Origin: an uncultured Lachnospiraceae bacterium
Lineage (GTDB): Bacteria; Bacillota; Clostridia; Lachnospirales; Lachnospiraceae
Length of the DNA stretch: 64,000 bases
Assembly (NCBI GenBank): GCA_910579735.1
Contig: CAJTUZ010000002.1
Location: 62,001-126,000 of the forward strand
Direction of reading: 5' to 3'
A model generated the notes under the pieces. The model did not search any database. It was not told the DNA's origin and saw only the letters and a list, made by a program, of their open reading frames with translations. Positions 41,980-50,079 of this stretch are shown here, piece after piece. Every line of letters begins with the position of its first letter. Within the stretch, counting starts at the first letter, position 1. The position numbers were made by a program, and so were the translations under genes.

Positions 41980-42756
41980 ATGGAATTTCGTCCCTGTATT
42001 GATATTCACAACGGAAAAGTAAAGCAGATCGTTGGAGGCAGTCTGAAAGACGCCGGCGATGCCGCGCAGGAAAATTTTGTTGCAAAGCAGGATGCGGCTT
42101 TCTATGCGGAACTATATAAATGTCATGAAATTAAAAACGGACATATTATTCTGTTAAACCACAAGGGGAGCGAATATTATGAAGCCACGAAAGAACAGGC
42201 ATTAAAAGCCTTATCCGTGTATCCGGAAGGGATGCAGATCGGCGGCGGCATCACAGCGGAAAATGCGGCGGAATACCTGGATGCCGGCGCTTCCCATGTC
42301 ATCGTGACATCCTATGTGTTTCGTGATGGGCGTATTCATTATGAAAATCTGCACAGACTATGTAGAGAAACCGGCAGAGAAAACCTTGTTTTGGATTTGA
42401 GCTGCCGTTGGAAAGATGGAGACTATTATATTGTAACCGACAGATGGCAGAAGTATACGGATGTTGTTCTTAGTGAAAAAACGATGGACGAGCTTGCCGC
42501 GTATTGCGATGAATTTCTGATCCATGCGGTAGACGTGGAAGGAAAAGCGAACGGGATTGAGCGGAAATTGGCGGAAATGCTCGGAAAATGGAAAAAGATT
42601 CCGATCACTTATGCGGGCGGCGTACATTCGTTTGAAGATCTGCGTCTCTTAAAAGAGCTGGGGCACGGTCATATTCATGTAACGATCGGGAGTGCGCTTG
42701 ATCTGTTCGGGGGAACGATGAGATTCGAAGATGTGCTGGCCTATATTAAAGGCTAG
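41980..42756 (+). CDS. hisA: ProFAR isomerase HisA, eukaryotic-type (HIS6-like)
   Basis: HisA opens the ribose ring of ProFAR in histidine synthesis. The 258-residue TIM-barrel starts FRPCIDIHNGKVKQIVGGSL and has YPEGMQIGGGITAENAAEYLDAGASHVIVTSYVF (about residues 80-113) and PITYAGGVHSFEDLRLLKELGHGHIHVTIGSALDLFGG near the C terminus. This sequence style, with the long inserted strand around the lysine-rich first motif, is that of yeast HIS6 and a minority of bacteria, rather than the common bacterial HisA. No other histidine genes are in the window. The gene is preceded by an AAGGAG site. Confidence 0.88.
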   Translation: MEFRPCIDIHNGKVKQIVGGSLKDAGDAAQENFVAKQDAAFYAELYKCHEIKNGHIILLNHKGSEYYEATKEQALKALSVYPEGMQIGGGITAENAAEYLDAGASHVIVTSYVFRDGRIHYENLHRLCRETGRENLVLDLSCRWKDGDYYIVTDRWQKYTDVVLSEKTMDELAAYCDEFLIHAVDVEGKANGIERKLAEMLGKWKKIPITYAGGVHSFEDLRLLKELGHGHIHVTIGSALDLFGGTMRFEDVLAYIKG

Positions 42757-42808
42757 CCGATATCTTATGGAAAAAGAAATCTAAAAAGAGATACTGAAAA
42801 ACCAAATA

Positions 42809-42886
42809 AAGAGGATGCCTCTTAAGCTGATTGCAACTGGTCAATATCATTTGACCGGCAGCTCTTGAGACAGCCTCTTCCTTTAA
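42809..42886 (+). terminator. Long hairpin, probable terminator after hisA
   Basis: GAGGATGCCTCTTAAGCTG and CAGCTCTTGAGACAGCCTC can pair over about 18 bases with a bulge, with an inner CTGGTCAA/TTTGACCGG stem, followed by TTCCTTT. It is longer than a usual terminator and has a weak U run. Confidence 0.55.
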
Positions 42887-43022
42887 TCCGTCATAACAAT
42901 ATTGCTAATTCTAAATAAAATGAATCATTTATATTTAAGAAAAGGCACATCGTGATACTGATTAATTCATACGACGGAACTCTTCACGGAAACGAAGTTC
43001 ATCGTATGTTGGACGCAACTGT

Positions 43023-43223
43023 TTATAATTTTGTTACGTTAACTGCCTGAGGTCCTTTTTCGCCATTTACTACTTCGTACTCAACAGCAGCGCCTTCTTC
43101 GAGAGATTTAAAGCCTTCCATGTTCAGTCCTGAGTAATGAACGAAAACGTCGTTACCCTGCTCATCAGAGATGAAGCCGTAACCTTTTTGGTTGTTAAAC
43201 CATTTTACTGTACCTTTGTTCAT
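43023..43223 (-). CDS. Cold shock protein (CspA family)
   Basis: The 66-residue RNA chaperone has the RNP1-type motif KGYGFISDEQG (about residues 12-22) and RNP2 VFVHYSGL (about 26-33), starting MNKGTVKWFNN. The ATG at 43223 follows GGAGGT. It melts RNA secondary structure during cold or growth shifts. The gene is just downstream of a YerC-like repressor on the same strand. Confidence 0.96.
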   Translation of the reverse strand: MNKGTVKWFNNQKGYGFISDEQGNDVFVHYSGLNMEGFKSLEEGAAVEYEVVNGEKGPQAVNVTKL

Positions 43224-43308
43224 CGTAGATACCTCCAATAATCTAAAATATATCTGTTGTGTTGTGCAACACCCATAGAATATCACAAGTATTTCCAAAA
43301 GTAAAGCA

Positions 43309-43596
43309 TTATTTGTCTAAACGTTCGAAAACTAGCTGATAACCATCGTTTCCGTAATTTAATGAGCGGTTTACGCGGCTGATTGTGGCAGTGGAGGCGC
43401 CTGTTTTATCCGCAATATCCAGATAAGTCTGGTGATTTCTTAACATAGCGGCGACTTCGAATCTCTGAGAAAGGGACAGCAGTTCATTGGCCGTACACAG
43501 ATCTTCAAAAAAATCATAGCACTCTTCTTTATTTTGCAGGCAGAGAATCGCTTCAAACAAATGGTCTGCGGCATCGCTTTTTAGTTTTTTATGCAA
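43309..43596 (-). CDS. YerC/YecD family TrpR-related protein
   Basis: The 95-residue protein has the TrpR-like helix-turn-helix: LSLSQRFEVAAMLRNHQTYLDIADKTGASTATISRVNRSLNYG (about residues 40-82). YerC/YecD proteins in Firmicutes are predicted regulators; their ligands are not well established. The start has AAAGGTG upstream. The ATP-independent repressor fold is clear from the R..V.R.L motif, but the target operon cannot be told from this window. Confidence 0.9.
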   Translation of the reverse strand: MHKKLKSDAADHLFEAILCLQNKEECYDFFEDLCTANELLSLSQRFEVAAMLRNHQTYLDIADKTGASTATISRVNRSLNYGNDGYQLVFERLDK

Positions 43597-43841
43597 AATA
43601 TTTCACACCTTTCTTTCATGCATGGTACTTTTGCACGTTAATACGTTGCAGATTTCATGTATGCTTACTATAACATATTCGTTTTATAATGTAAACTCCC
43701 GTATGAAAAAACAAATCTAAAAAACTTGCCATGTAGTAATAAAAACTATATAATGTTATCATAACCGCAAGTTTTGTGACTTGCGTGATAAAAAGATGCA
43801 ATATGAAAAGTATAGATTTGGAGTTTGTAAGAGGTATTCAT

Positions 43842-44498
43842 ATGACGATTAAGATAGAAGATTTGTTAAACAGCATTTTAGAGAGCCTGGACAGGATCGT
43901 TTATATTAAGGCAGAGGACATTCCGGGTATAGATCTGTATATGGATCAGGTAACAACGTTTATGGAATCGCGCCTGCACAGTACAACGAGGCATCCGGGA
44001 GAAGATAAGATACTGACCAAGACCATGATCAATAATTATGCCAAGAACGATCTGCTGCCGCCTCCTGTCAAAAAGAAGTATTCCAGAGACCATGTTCTTT
44101 TGCTGATATTTATTTACTATTATAAGGGAATTCTCTCCATCAGCGATATCCAGGAACTGTTAAGACCGATTACGTCCCGTTTCTTTAATAACGGTGAGGA
44201 ATTCGATTTGGAAACGGTGTATGAGACGGTATTCGGACTGGAGCAGGAGCAGGCGGAGGCGCTGAAAAAAGACATTATCGAGAAGTTTCATATTTCGGAA
44301 GAAACGTTCCGGGACGCGCCCGAGGACAGCCAGGAGTTTTTACGCATCTTTTCCTTTATCTGTATGTTAAGTTTTGATGTCTATGTAAAAAAACTGATGA
44401 TTGAAAAAATGATAGACAGTCTGCACGAGGCAAAAGCAAAAGAGCACGCCGCCAGAGAGCAGAAACCCAGGACAACCAGACAACCCGATGACAAATGA
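43842..44498 (+). CDS. DUF1836 domain protein, predicted regulator
   Basis: The protein of about 218 residues has an acidic N-terminal region and the DUF1836 core with LTKTMINNYAKNDLLPPPVKKKYSRDHVLLLIFIYYYKGILSISDIQELL (about residues 65-115), resembling a MerR-like winged helix. The ATG at 43842 was chosen because AGAGGT lies at good spacing; earlier starts lack a site. DUF1836 proteins are common in Lachnospiraceae and probably regulators. The stop codon lies in the terminator stem. Confidence 0.88.
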   Translation: MTIKIEDLLNSILESLDRIVYIKAEDIPGIDLYMDQVTTFMESRLHSTTRHPGEDKILTKTMINNYAKNDLLPPPVKKKYSRDHVLLLIFIYYYKGILSISDIQELLRPITSRFFNNGEEFDLETVYETVFGLEQEQAEALKKDIIEKFHISEETFRDAPEDSQEFLRIFSFICMLSFDVYVKKLMIEKMIDSLHEAKAKEHAAREQKPRTTRQPDDK

Positions 44499-44519
44499 TT
44501 CGTCATCGGGTTGTTTTTG
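44478..44519. terminator. Strong terminator after the DUF1836 gene
   Basis: CAACCCGATGAC (44481-44492) and GTCATCGGGTTG (44502-44513) form a 12-bp perfect stem followed by TTTTTGG. It overlaps the DUF1836 stop codon and precedes the convergent solute-receptor gene. Confidence 0.9.
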
Positions 44520-44532
44520 GGTAACAGGGTTA

Positions 44533-45546
44533 TTATTCTGCCGCTTTTTTGGCGAAAGAGGTATCTACAAGTTCTTCATAGGCAACTCTTTTTTCCAGTT
44601 CGCCGGCTTCTTCCAGAATGTTCTGCAGCAGTGTAAAACTTTCTTCCGTAAAGATCAGGTCCGATTTCCATGTATCCTGCGAAGCATAACGCTCGACAAT
44701 GGTCGTGATGGTGTCCAGATCCGTTTCTTCAAACTGCGGGGCTATGACGGCCGCGATCTCAGCTGCGGAATGGCTCTGCACATAATCCATGCCTTTTTGC
44801 AGGGCATTGGTGAAGGACTGGATGATCTCAGGATTGGCTTCGATATAGCTTTTTTTCGCGGAAAAAGCGGTATACGGGACATATCCGGAATCTTCTCCGA
44901 GAGAAGCGACTACATAGCCGTCCCCTTTGGATTCCAGAGCGGTGGCATGCGGTTCAAATTCTACCGTAAAATCGCCCTGCCCGCCGGAAAAGGCTGCGGC
45001 TGTAGAGCCGAAATCGATGCTCTGGTCAATGGACAGATCGGCAGCGGGATCGATGCCGTTCTTTTTTAAGATATATTCAAATACCATTTCCGGCATACCG
45101 CCTGCCCGGCCGCCCAGGACGTCTTTGCCAAGAAGCATGTTCCAGTCAAAGTTGTCGATCGGTTCTCTTGCTACGAGGAAATTACCGGCACGCTGTGTCA
45201 GCTGGGCAAAGTTTACGGCATAGTCCGCAGACCCGCCGATATAAGTATAGATCGTACTTTCGCTTCCCATGAAGCCGATATCCGCTTCGCCCGTCAAAAG
45301 GGCGGTCATCGTTTTGTCGGCGCCGAATCCTGTGATCAGGGTCAGATCGATACCCTCTTCGGCAAAATAGCCTTCTTCTATGGCGACATACATAGGCGCA
45401 TAGAAGATCGAGTGCGCCACTTCATTCAGGGTGACGGGAACGGCATCCGTAGAAGGCGCCGCTTCTTTTTTATCGGTGCTGCATCCGCAAAGTAATGTTA
45501 CCGCACACAGCGCGGTGAGAAATAAAGATAGAAATTTCTTTTTCAT
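44533..45546 (-). CDS. ABC transporter substrate-binding lipoprotein (SsuA/THI5-like)
   Basis: The 337-residue protein has a lipoprotein signal with Cys in LLCGCS (residue 20 to 22 region) and the periplasmic-type fold starting TLNEVAHSIFYAPMYVAIEEGYFAEEGIDL (about 41-70), matching the NMT1/THI5 and SsuA families that bind sulfonates, nitrate or thiamine precursors. Neither ATPase nor permease gene is adjacent, so it is an orphan or shares a transporter elsewhere. The ATG follows GGAGGT. Confidence 0.88.
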   Translation of the reverse strand: MKKKFLSLFLTALCAVTLLCGCSTDKKEAAPSTDAVPVTLNEVAHSIFYAPMYVAIEEGYFAEEGIDLTLITGFGADKTMTALLTGEADIGFMGSESTIYTYIGGSADYAVNFAQLTQRAGNFLVAREPIDNFDWNMLLGKDVLGGRAGGMPEMVFEYILKKNGIDPAADLSIDQSIDFGSTAAAFSGGQGDFTVEFEPHATALESKGDGYVVASLGEDSGYVPYTAFSAKKSYIEANPEIIQSFTNALQKGMDYVQSHSAAEIAAVIAPQFEETDLDTITTIVERYASQDTWKSDLIFTEESFTLLQNILEEAGELEKRVAYEELVDTSFAKKAAE

Positions 45547-45674
45547 AGACCTCCTGTGTCTGTCAGACAGATTTTTTGAAAATACTTAGTTTATTATATC
45601 GGTCCGCCGCATATTGGTTCCAAAAACATCTTTCGCGCCGTCATGGTTTGTGATATAAAAGAATAGGTTGTTAT

Positions 45675-45732
45675 CAGACGATTGCGAAACGCCGGGGCGG
45701 CGGGCAGGGAGAAAGAGTTTCGCAATCGTCCG
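45675..45732. repeat. Short relative of the MITE-like element
   Basis: CAGACGATTGCGAAACGCCGG at the left end is identical to the first 21 bases of the 35.4-kb element, and GTTTCGCAATCGTCCG at the right end is a near-perfect inverted copy. Only 58 bases remain, with a middle unlike the larger element. No clear flanking duplication was seen. It lies 28 bases before the EamA-type gene start. Confidence 0.75.
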
Positions 45733-45760
45733 GAACAGGTCATTACAAAAGAAAGGAAGA

Positions 45761-46633
45761 ATGAATATGCTGTGGATTTGGCTTGTGCTTTTTTACGGTG
45801 TGATGAAGGGCCTTCGTGAAATTGTCAAAAAGAAGGCGTTAGAGAAAAATTCCACTGTGGAGGTGCTGTTTTTATATACGTTTCTTGCATTTTTATTTGT
45901 CGTTCCCGATGTGAAAAATGCGATGGGGCTGGAGGGGCGGTACTATTTTTATATCGCGGTCAAATCTTTTGTGATCTTTTTGGCATGGATTTTCAGTTTT
46001 AAGGCCATCAAAAAAATGCCGATCAGTCTGTACGGCGTACTGGATCTCTCGAGAGTGCTTTTTGCTACGCTCTTAGGCGTTATCGTATTGCAGGAGACGC
46101 TTGGCGTCTTACAGACGGTCGGTCTGATTCTGGTGTCGTCCGGCCTTTTGCTGTTAAAATACAGGCCGGGGATGTTTTCGGGGAAAAAAGCGGAGAAAAA
46201 AGAAAAGTCTGTAGATGTTAAGATCATCATTATGGCATTTTCATCCTGTCTGCTCAATGCGGTATCGGGTCTGCTCGATAAGATTTTGATGAAAGACATA
46301 AACAGTTCTCAGCTGCAGTTTTGGTATCTGTTGTTTCTGACGCTCATGTATTTGCTCTTTTTGCTTGCGACAGGTACGTCGGTGCATGTAAGGAGCATGT
46401 TTGGAAATTACTGGATATGGCTGTTAAGCATCATGATCGTTGTAGCGGACAGGGCGCTTTTTTGGGCAAACGGCATGGAGGGGAGTAAGATCACGATCAT
46501 GACGCTTTTAAAGCAGTCAGGCTGTATCGTGACGATCCTTGCGGGACGTTTCCTGTTTGGAGAAAAGAATACAGGACATAAGCTGCTATGCGCCGCAGTC
46601 ATTCTGGCGGGAATCGTGATCGGGACAGCATAG
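45761..46633 (+). CDS. EamA/DMT-family transporter
   Basis: The 290-residue protein has about ten hydrophobic helices in two repeats, the mark of drug/metabolite transporters: LYGVLDLSRVLFATLLGVIVLQETLGVLQTVGLILVSSGLLLL in the first half and KITIMTLLKQSGCIVTILAGRFLFGEKNTGHKLLCAAVILAGIVIG in the second. These often export amino acids or other metabolites. The ATG at 45761 follows GAAAGGA; the longer frame upstream only reflects the adjacent short repeat element. Substrate unknown. Confidence 0.85.
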   Translation: MNMLWIWLVLFYGVMKGLREIVKKKALEKNSTVEVLFLYTFLAFLFVVPDVKNAMGLEGRYYFYIAVKSFVIFLAWIFSFKAIKKMPISLYGVLDLSRVLFATLLGVIVLQETLGVLQTVGLILVSSGLLLLKYRPGMFSGKKAEKKEKSVDVKIIIMAFSSCLLNAVSGLLDKILMKDINSSQLQFWYLLFLTLMYLLFLLATGTSVHVRSMFGNYWIWLLSIMIVVADRALFWANGMEGSKITIMTLLKQSGCIVTILAGRFLFGEKNTGHKLLCAAVILAGIVIGTA

Positions 46634-46834
46634 TTTATCCCGGTGAAAGTGCGATCCGTGAAAATGTCTTGTGTGACAGTTTTATTTTATGATATAATGG
46701 ACTGAACGTCTGCGAAACTGGCGGCTCTAAGCTCCGGTTTCGCCATTGCCTGTATCATGAACATTACTGATAAGGCATGTCTGCATATTCGACAAACGGC
46801 GGAAATACAATCAGAAAAGTGTGAGGGATTTGAG

Positions 46835-48301
46835 ATGGAACGAGAGAGAAGTGAAGTGAACAGAGTGGCCGCATTCTGCCACACAATCATTGCGATCGCG
46901 CTGTTGGGATCTTATGCGCTGGAAGTAGTAAAAGGAGCCAGAACGATAACCTATTATGCGGTTTTTGCCGTATTGGCGGTGATACCGGTCATTGCGGAAT
47001 GGATTCTGTACAAACGGAACCATGCCGACAGGAAAATACAGCACGTTTTGGGTTTCGGCTATGCGATTTTGTACATATTTATAATTTTTACCACGACGAA
47101 TGTGACGGCTTTTACATTTGCGATTCCGCTTTATGTGGTCATCACGTTATATTCTGATTTAAAATATTGTATCGCCCTGTCTGCGGGCGGGTTTATCGTT
47201 AATGTGGTCTTTACGGTCTATCAGGCGGTGACTGTGGGGATCGCGGCGGAAGAAATGGCTACTTACGAGATCCGCAACATCTTGATGCTGATCGTGGCAG
47301 TATTCTTATGTATGACGACGGATGTCATGTCGAAGATCAACAAGATGAAAATGAATGAGATCGAGAAAGAAAAAGAGAACGTTTCCAGACTGTTAAATAA
47401 TGTCATGAGCATTTCCGGCGATATGTCCGAGGGGATCGTAGATGTCAGGGCACAGATGAGGGAACTTGGCGATGCGGTATCCGAGACGAGAAACGCCATG
47501 GAAGAAGTTTCCTGCGGGACGAGCAATACTGCAGATGCGATTCAGAAGCAGTTGGGGCAGACCGAAGAGATCCAAAGACATATCAAGCGGGTAGAGACGG
47601 TATCGAAAAATATCGGTGAGAGCATGGATCAGACCAAGACAGATATCGCAAACGGCAAGAACAGCCTCGACACCCTGCTTGCACAGGCGGAATCTTCCGA
47701 ACAGGCCGGCAATGAGGTAGTTACCGATATCAGCGCCCTGGAAGAATATATGAAAAACATGCAGTCGATCATCGAATTGATCACCAATGTAGCAAGCCAG
47801 ACCAGTCTGCTTGCCTTGAACGCCAGCATCGAGGCGGCGCGCGCGGGAGAGGCGGGAAGAGGTTTCGCCGTTGTGGCATCGGAAATCTCCAGTCTGGCCA
47901 ATCAGACGCAGAATGCGACGGTCAAGATTACGGATGTGATCCATAATGTATCCGACAAACTGACTATCGCGGTCAATGCGGTACAGCAGCTGATGCGCAA
48001 CAATACCAGTCAGAACGAGGCTGCAGTAACGGTTGCGGACAGTTTTGAAAAGATTACGGAAAGCACGCGCAGCGCGGATGAACAGAGCAGAATGCTGGAA
48101 GAAGTGGTTGCAAGCCTGGCCGGAGCCAATGCCGGAATCATTGAGGGCATACAGACGATCTCGGCGGCCATGGAAGAGGTGACCGCGCATTCCAGTGAAA
48201 CATATAATATCAGCGATAAAAATACAGGTATCGTGAATCAGGTAACGGAGCTTGTGGAGAGTCTGAACAGACAGGCGCAGAGTCTGCAAAGCAGCGTCTG
48301 A
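46835..48301 (+). CDS. Membrane-bound methyl-accepting chemotaxis protein
   Basis: The protein of about 488 residues has five or six hydrophobic helices in its first 170 residues and no large extracellular domain, so the sensor is probably membrane-embedded. The C-terminal signalling domain carries the hairpin tip NVASQTSLLALNASIEAARAGEAGRGFAVVASEIS (about residues 315-349). It would signal through CheW/CheA, none of which is in the window. The start at ATG 46835 (MERERSEV) follows GTGAGGG. An earlier in-frame ATG at 46757 is possible. A TATAAT box (46693-46698) lies upstream. Confidence 0.92.
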   Translation: MERERSEVNRVAAFCHTIIAIALLGSYALEVVKGARTITYYAVFAVLAVIPVIAEWILYKRNHADRKIQHVLGFGYAILYIFIIFTTTNVTAFTFAIPLYVVITLYSDLKYCIALSAGGFIVNVVFTVYQAVTVGIAAEEMATYEIRNILMLIVAVFLCMTTDVMSKINKMKMNEIEKEKENVSRLLNNVMSISGDMSEGIVDVRAQMRELGDAVSETRNAMEEVSCGTSNTADAIQKQLGQTEEIQRHIKRVETVSKNIGESMDQTKTDIANGKNSLDTLLAQAESSEQAGNEVVTDISALEEYMKNMQSIIELITNVASQTSLLALNASIEAARAGEAGRGFAVVASEISSLANQTQNATVKITDVIHNVSDKLTIAVNAVQQLMRNNTSQNEAAVTVADSFEKITESTRSADEQSRMLEEVVASLAGANAGIIEGIQTISAAMEEVTAHSSETYNISDKNTGIVNQVTELVESLNRQAQSLQSSV

Positions 48302-48356
48302 GACGGGAAATTCCATAAGAGCAAAATAAAATTCATTTCATTAAAGGAGGAAAAAA

Positions 48357-49040
48357 ATGGGGATAATGACAAGATTTAAGGATATTATGGCGGCAAATTT
48401 CAATGCGCTGCTTGACCGCTGCGAGGATCCGGAGAAAATGATCGACCAGTATCTGCGGAATCTGGAACAGGATTTTGCCAAAGTAAAAGCGGAGACGGCA
48501 TCGATTATGGCCGAAGAAAAAAGCGCCAAAAGAAAACTGGACGAGTGTGAGTCCGAAATGAATAAGATGGCGGAATACGCAAAGAAAGCGGTTGCAGCAG
48601 GCAATGACAACGAAGCGCGCACCTTTTTATCCAAGAAGGCAGAATATGCGCAGAAGCAGGAAGTTCTTGCGAAAAATTATGAAATGGCATGCGACAATTC
48701 CGCGAAAATGCGCCAGATGCACAGCAAACTGGAAAGCGATATTGCTTCGCTAAAGAGCAAGAGAGATATGTTAAAGGCAAAAGCGCGCGTAGCGGAAACA
48801 CAGAAAAAGATGAACCAGACGGTTTCCGGCCTGGAGAGCGCAGGAAGCAATATGGCGGCTTTTGACAGAATGGAAGAAAAAGTCAACAAGATGCTTGATG
48901 AAGCCGATGCAATGAGCGAGCTGAATTCGCAGTCCGCGGAAGATGATGTGGACGCTTTGATGAAAAAATACGATACCGGTAATCAGAGTTCTGCAGTAGA
49001 TGATGAACTTGCGGCATTGAAGGCAGAAATGGGAATGTAA
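48357..49040 (+). CDS. PspA/IM30 family protein
   Basis: The 227-residue protein is nearly all coiled coil, starting MGIMTRFKDIMAANFNALLDRCEDPEKMIDQYL, the PspA signature, and ending DELAALKAEMGM. PspA/IM30 proteins form ESCRT-III-like scaffolds on stressed membranes. The start has AAAGGAGG. It lies 22 bases before a SPFH-domain gene; in Bacillus pspA likewise neighbours ydjG-ydjI, whose products help recruit PspA. The same coupling is inferred here. Confidence 0.93.
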   Translation: MGIMTRFKDIMAANFNALLDRCEDPEKMIDQYLRNLEQDFAKVKAETASIMAEEKSAKRKLDECESEMNKMAEYAKKAVAAGNDNEARTFLSKKAEYAQKQEVLAKNYEMACDNSAKMRQMHSKLESDIASLKSKRDMLKAKARVAETQKKMNQTVSGLESAGSNMAAFDRMEEKVNKMLDEADAMSELNSQSAEDDVDALMKKYDTGNQSSAVDDELAALKAEMGM

Positions 49041-49062
49041 GCAGAAAGGTACAGGCATATTT

Positions 49063-50028
49063 ATGGGTTTATTTTCAAATCAGTTTTCGAATGTAGTGGA
49101 ATGGAACGAAACAAGAGAAGGCGTTTTATTCTATAAATGGCAGAATAAGGAGATCAAGAAAGGGTCCAAACTGATCATTCGTCCGGGACAGGACGCGATC
49201 TTCCTGTATAACGGCGTGGTGGAAGGAATTTTTGAAGATGAGGGAAGTTATGATATCGAATCGGATATCATTCCGTTCCTGACGACGTTAAAGAGTTTTA
49301 AATTCGGGTTTAATACGCCGCTTCGTGCGGAAGTGCTCTTTATTAATACGAAAGAGCTGCTCGTGAAATGGGGAACCAAGAACGCGATCAATCTTCCTGC
49401 GCCGGGACTGCCGGGCGGTATGCCGATCCGTGCTTTCGGTACGTTTAACTGCAGGATTGCGGAACATGATGTGGTGATCGATAAACTGGCCGGAATCCGT
49501 CAGATCTATACGGTGGATGATGTCAAAGAGCGTATCATCGCAAGCCTTGATCAGCTCCTGATGAGCTGGATCGCCAAAGAGGGCAGAGATATGTTCAATC
49601 TGCAGGCCGATGCAAGGAGCATTGCAAAGGGGATCGAGTCCGATCTGGATATGGATATGCGGAGGATCGGTATTGCAATCCATGATTTTACGATAGAGAG
49701 TTTTTCCTATCCGGAAGAAATCAAGAAGATGCAGGAGAAAGCCGCGGCGCAGTCCATGGTCGGGGATGTGAACAAATATACGCAGATGGCGGCGGCGGAT
49801 GGCATGAGCAAAGGACATTCAGGCGGCGGCATCGCAGGCGATATGGTGAATCTGCAAATGGGCATGGCGCTCGGACAGCAGATGGTCAGTCAGATGAATC
49901 AGAATCAAAACGCGGCATCAGGCGCGTCACAGGCAGGAAACGGTGCAGGGCCGAAATTCTGTCCGAACTGCGGGACGCAGACGACAGGCATGAAATTCTG
50001 CGGAAACTGCGGAAACCGGTTATTTTAA
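49063..50028 (+). CDS. SPFH-domain protein with C-terminal zinc ribbon (YdjI-like)
   Basis: The 321-residue protein has an N-terminal SPFH (stomatin/flotillin) domain, about residues 30-240, starting WNETREGVLFYKWQNKEIKKGSKLIIRPGQDAIFLYNG, and a Gly/Gln-rich linker. The C terminus (about 293-321) is a double CxxC zinc ribbon: CPNCGTQTTGMKFCGNCGNRLF. This matches the YdjI type. Such proteins cluster with PspA in Firmicutes and are thought to place it at membranes. It lies 22 bases after the PspA gene. Confidence 0.92.
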   Translation: MGLFSNQFSNVVEWNETREGVLFYKWQNKEIKKGSKLIIRPGQDAIFLYNGVVEGIFEDEGSYDIESDIIPFLTTLKSFKFGFNTPLRAEVLFINTKELLVKWGTKNAINLPAPGLPGGMPIRAFGTFNCRIAEHDVVIDKLAGIRQIYTVDDVKERIIASLDQLLMSWIAKEGRDMFNLQADARSIAKGIESDLDMDMRRIGIAIHDFTIESFSYPEEIKKMQEKAAAQSMVGDVNKYTQMAAADGMSKGHSGGGIAGDMVNLQMGMALGQQMVSQMNQNQNAASGASQAGNGAGPKFCPNCGTQTTGMKFCGNCGNRLF

Positions 50029-50079
50029 CGGTATCAAGACGAAGAAAGGCATTCGTTAAAAGGATATAAGGGGATTAGG

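Noticed and set aside
45668..45760. N-terminal extension of the EamA transporter
   Set aside because: The extra residues are encoded by the short repeat element, and a good ribosome site precedes the ATG at 45761.
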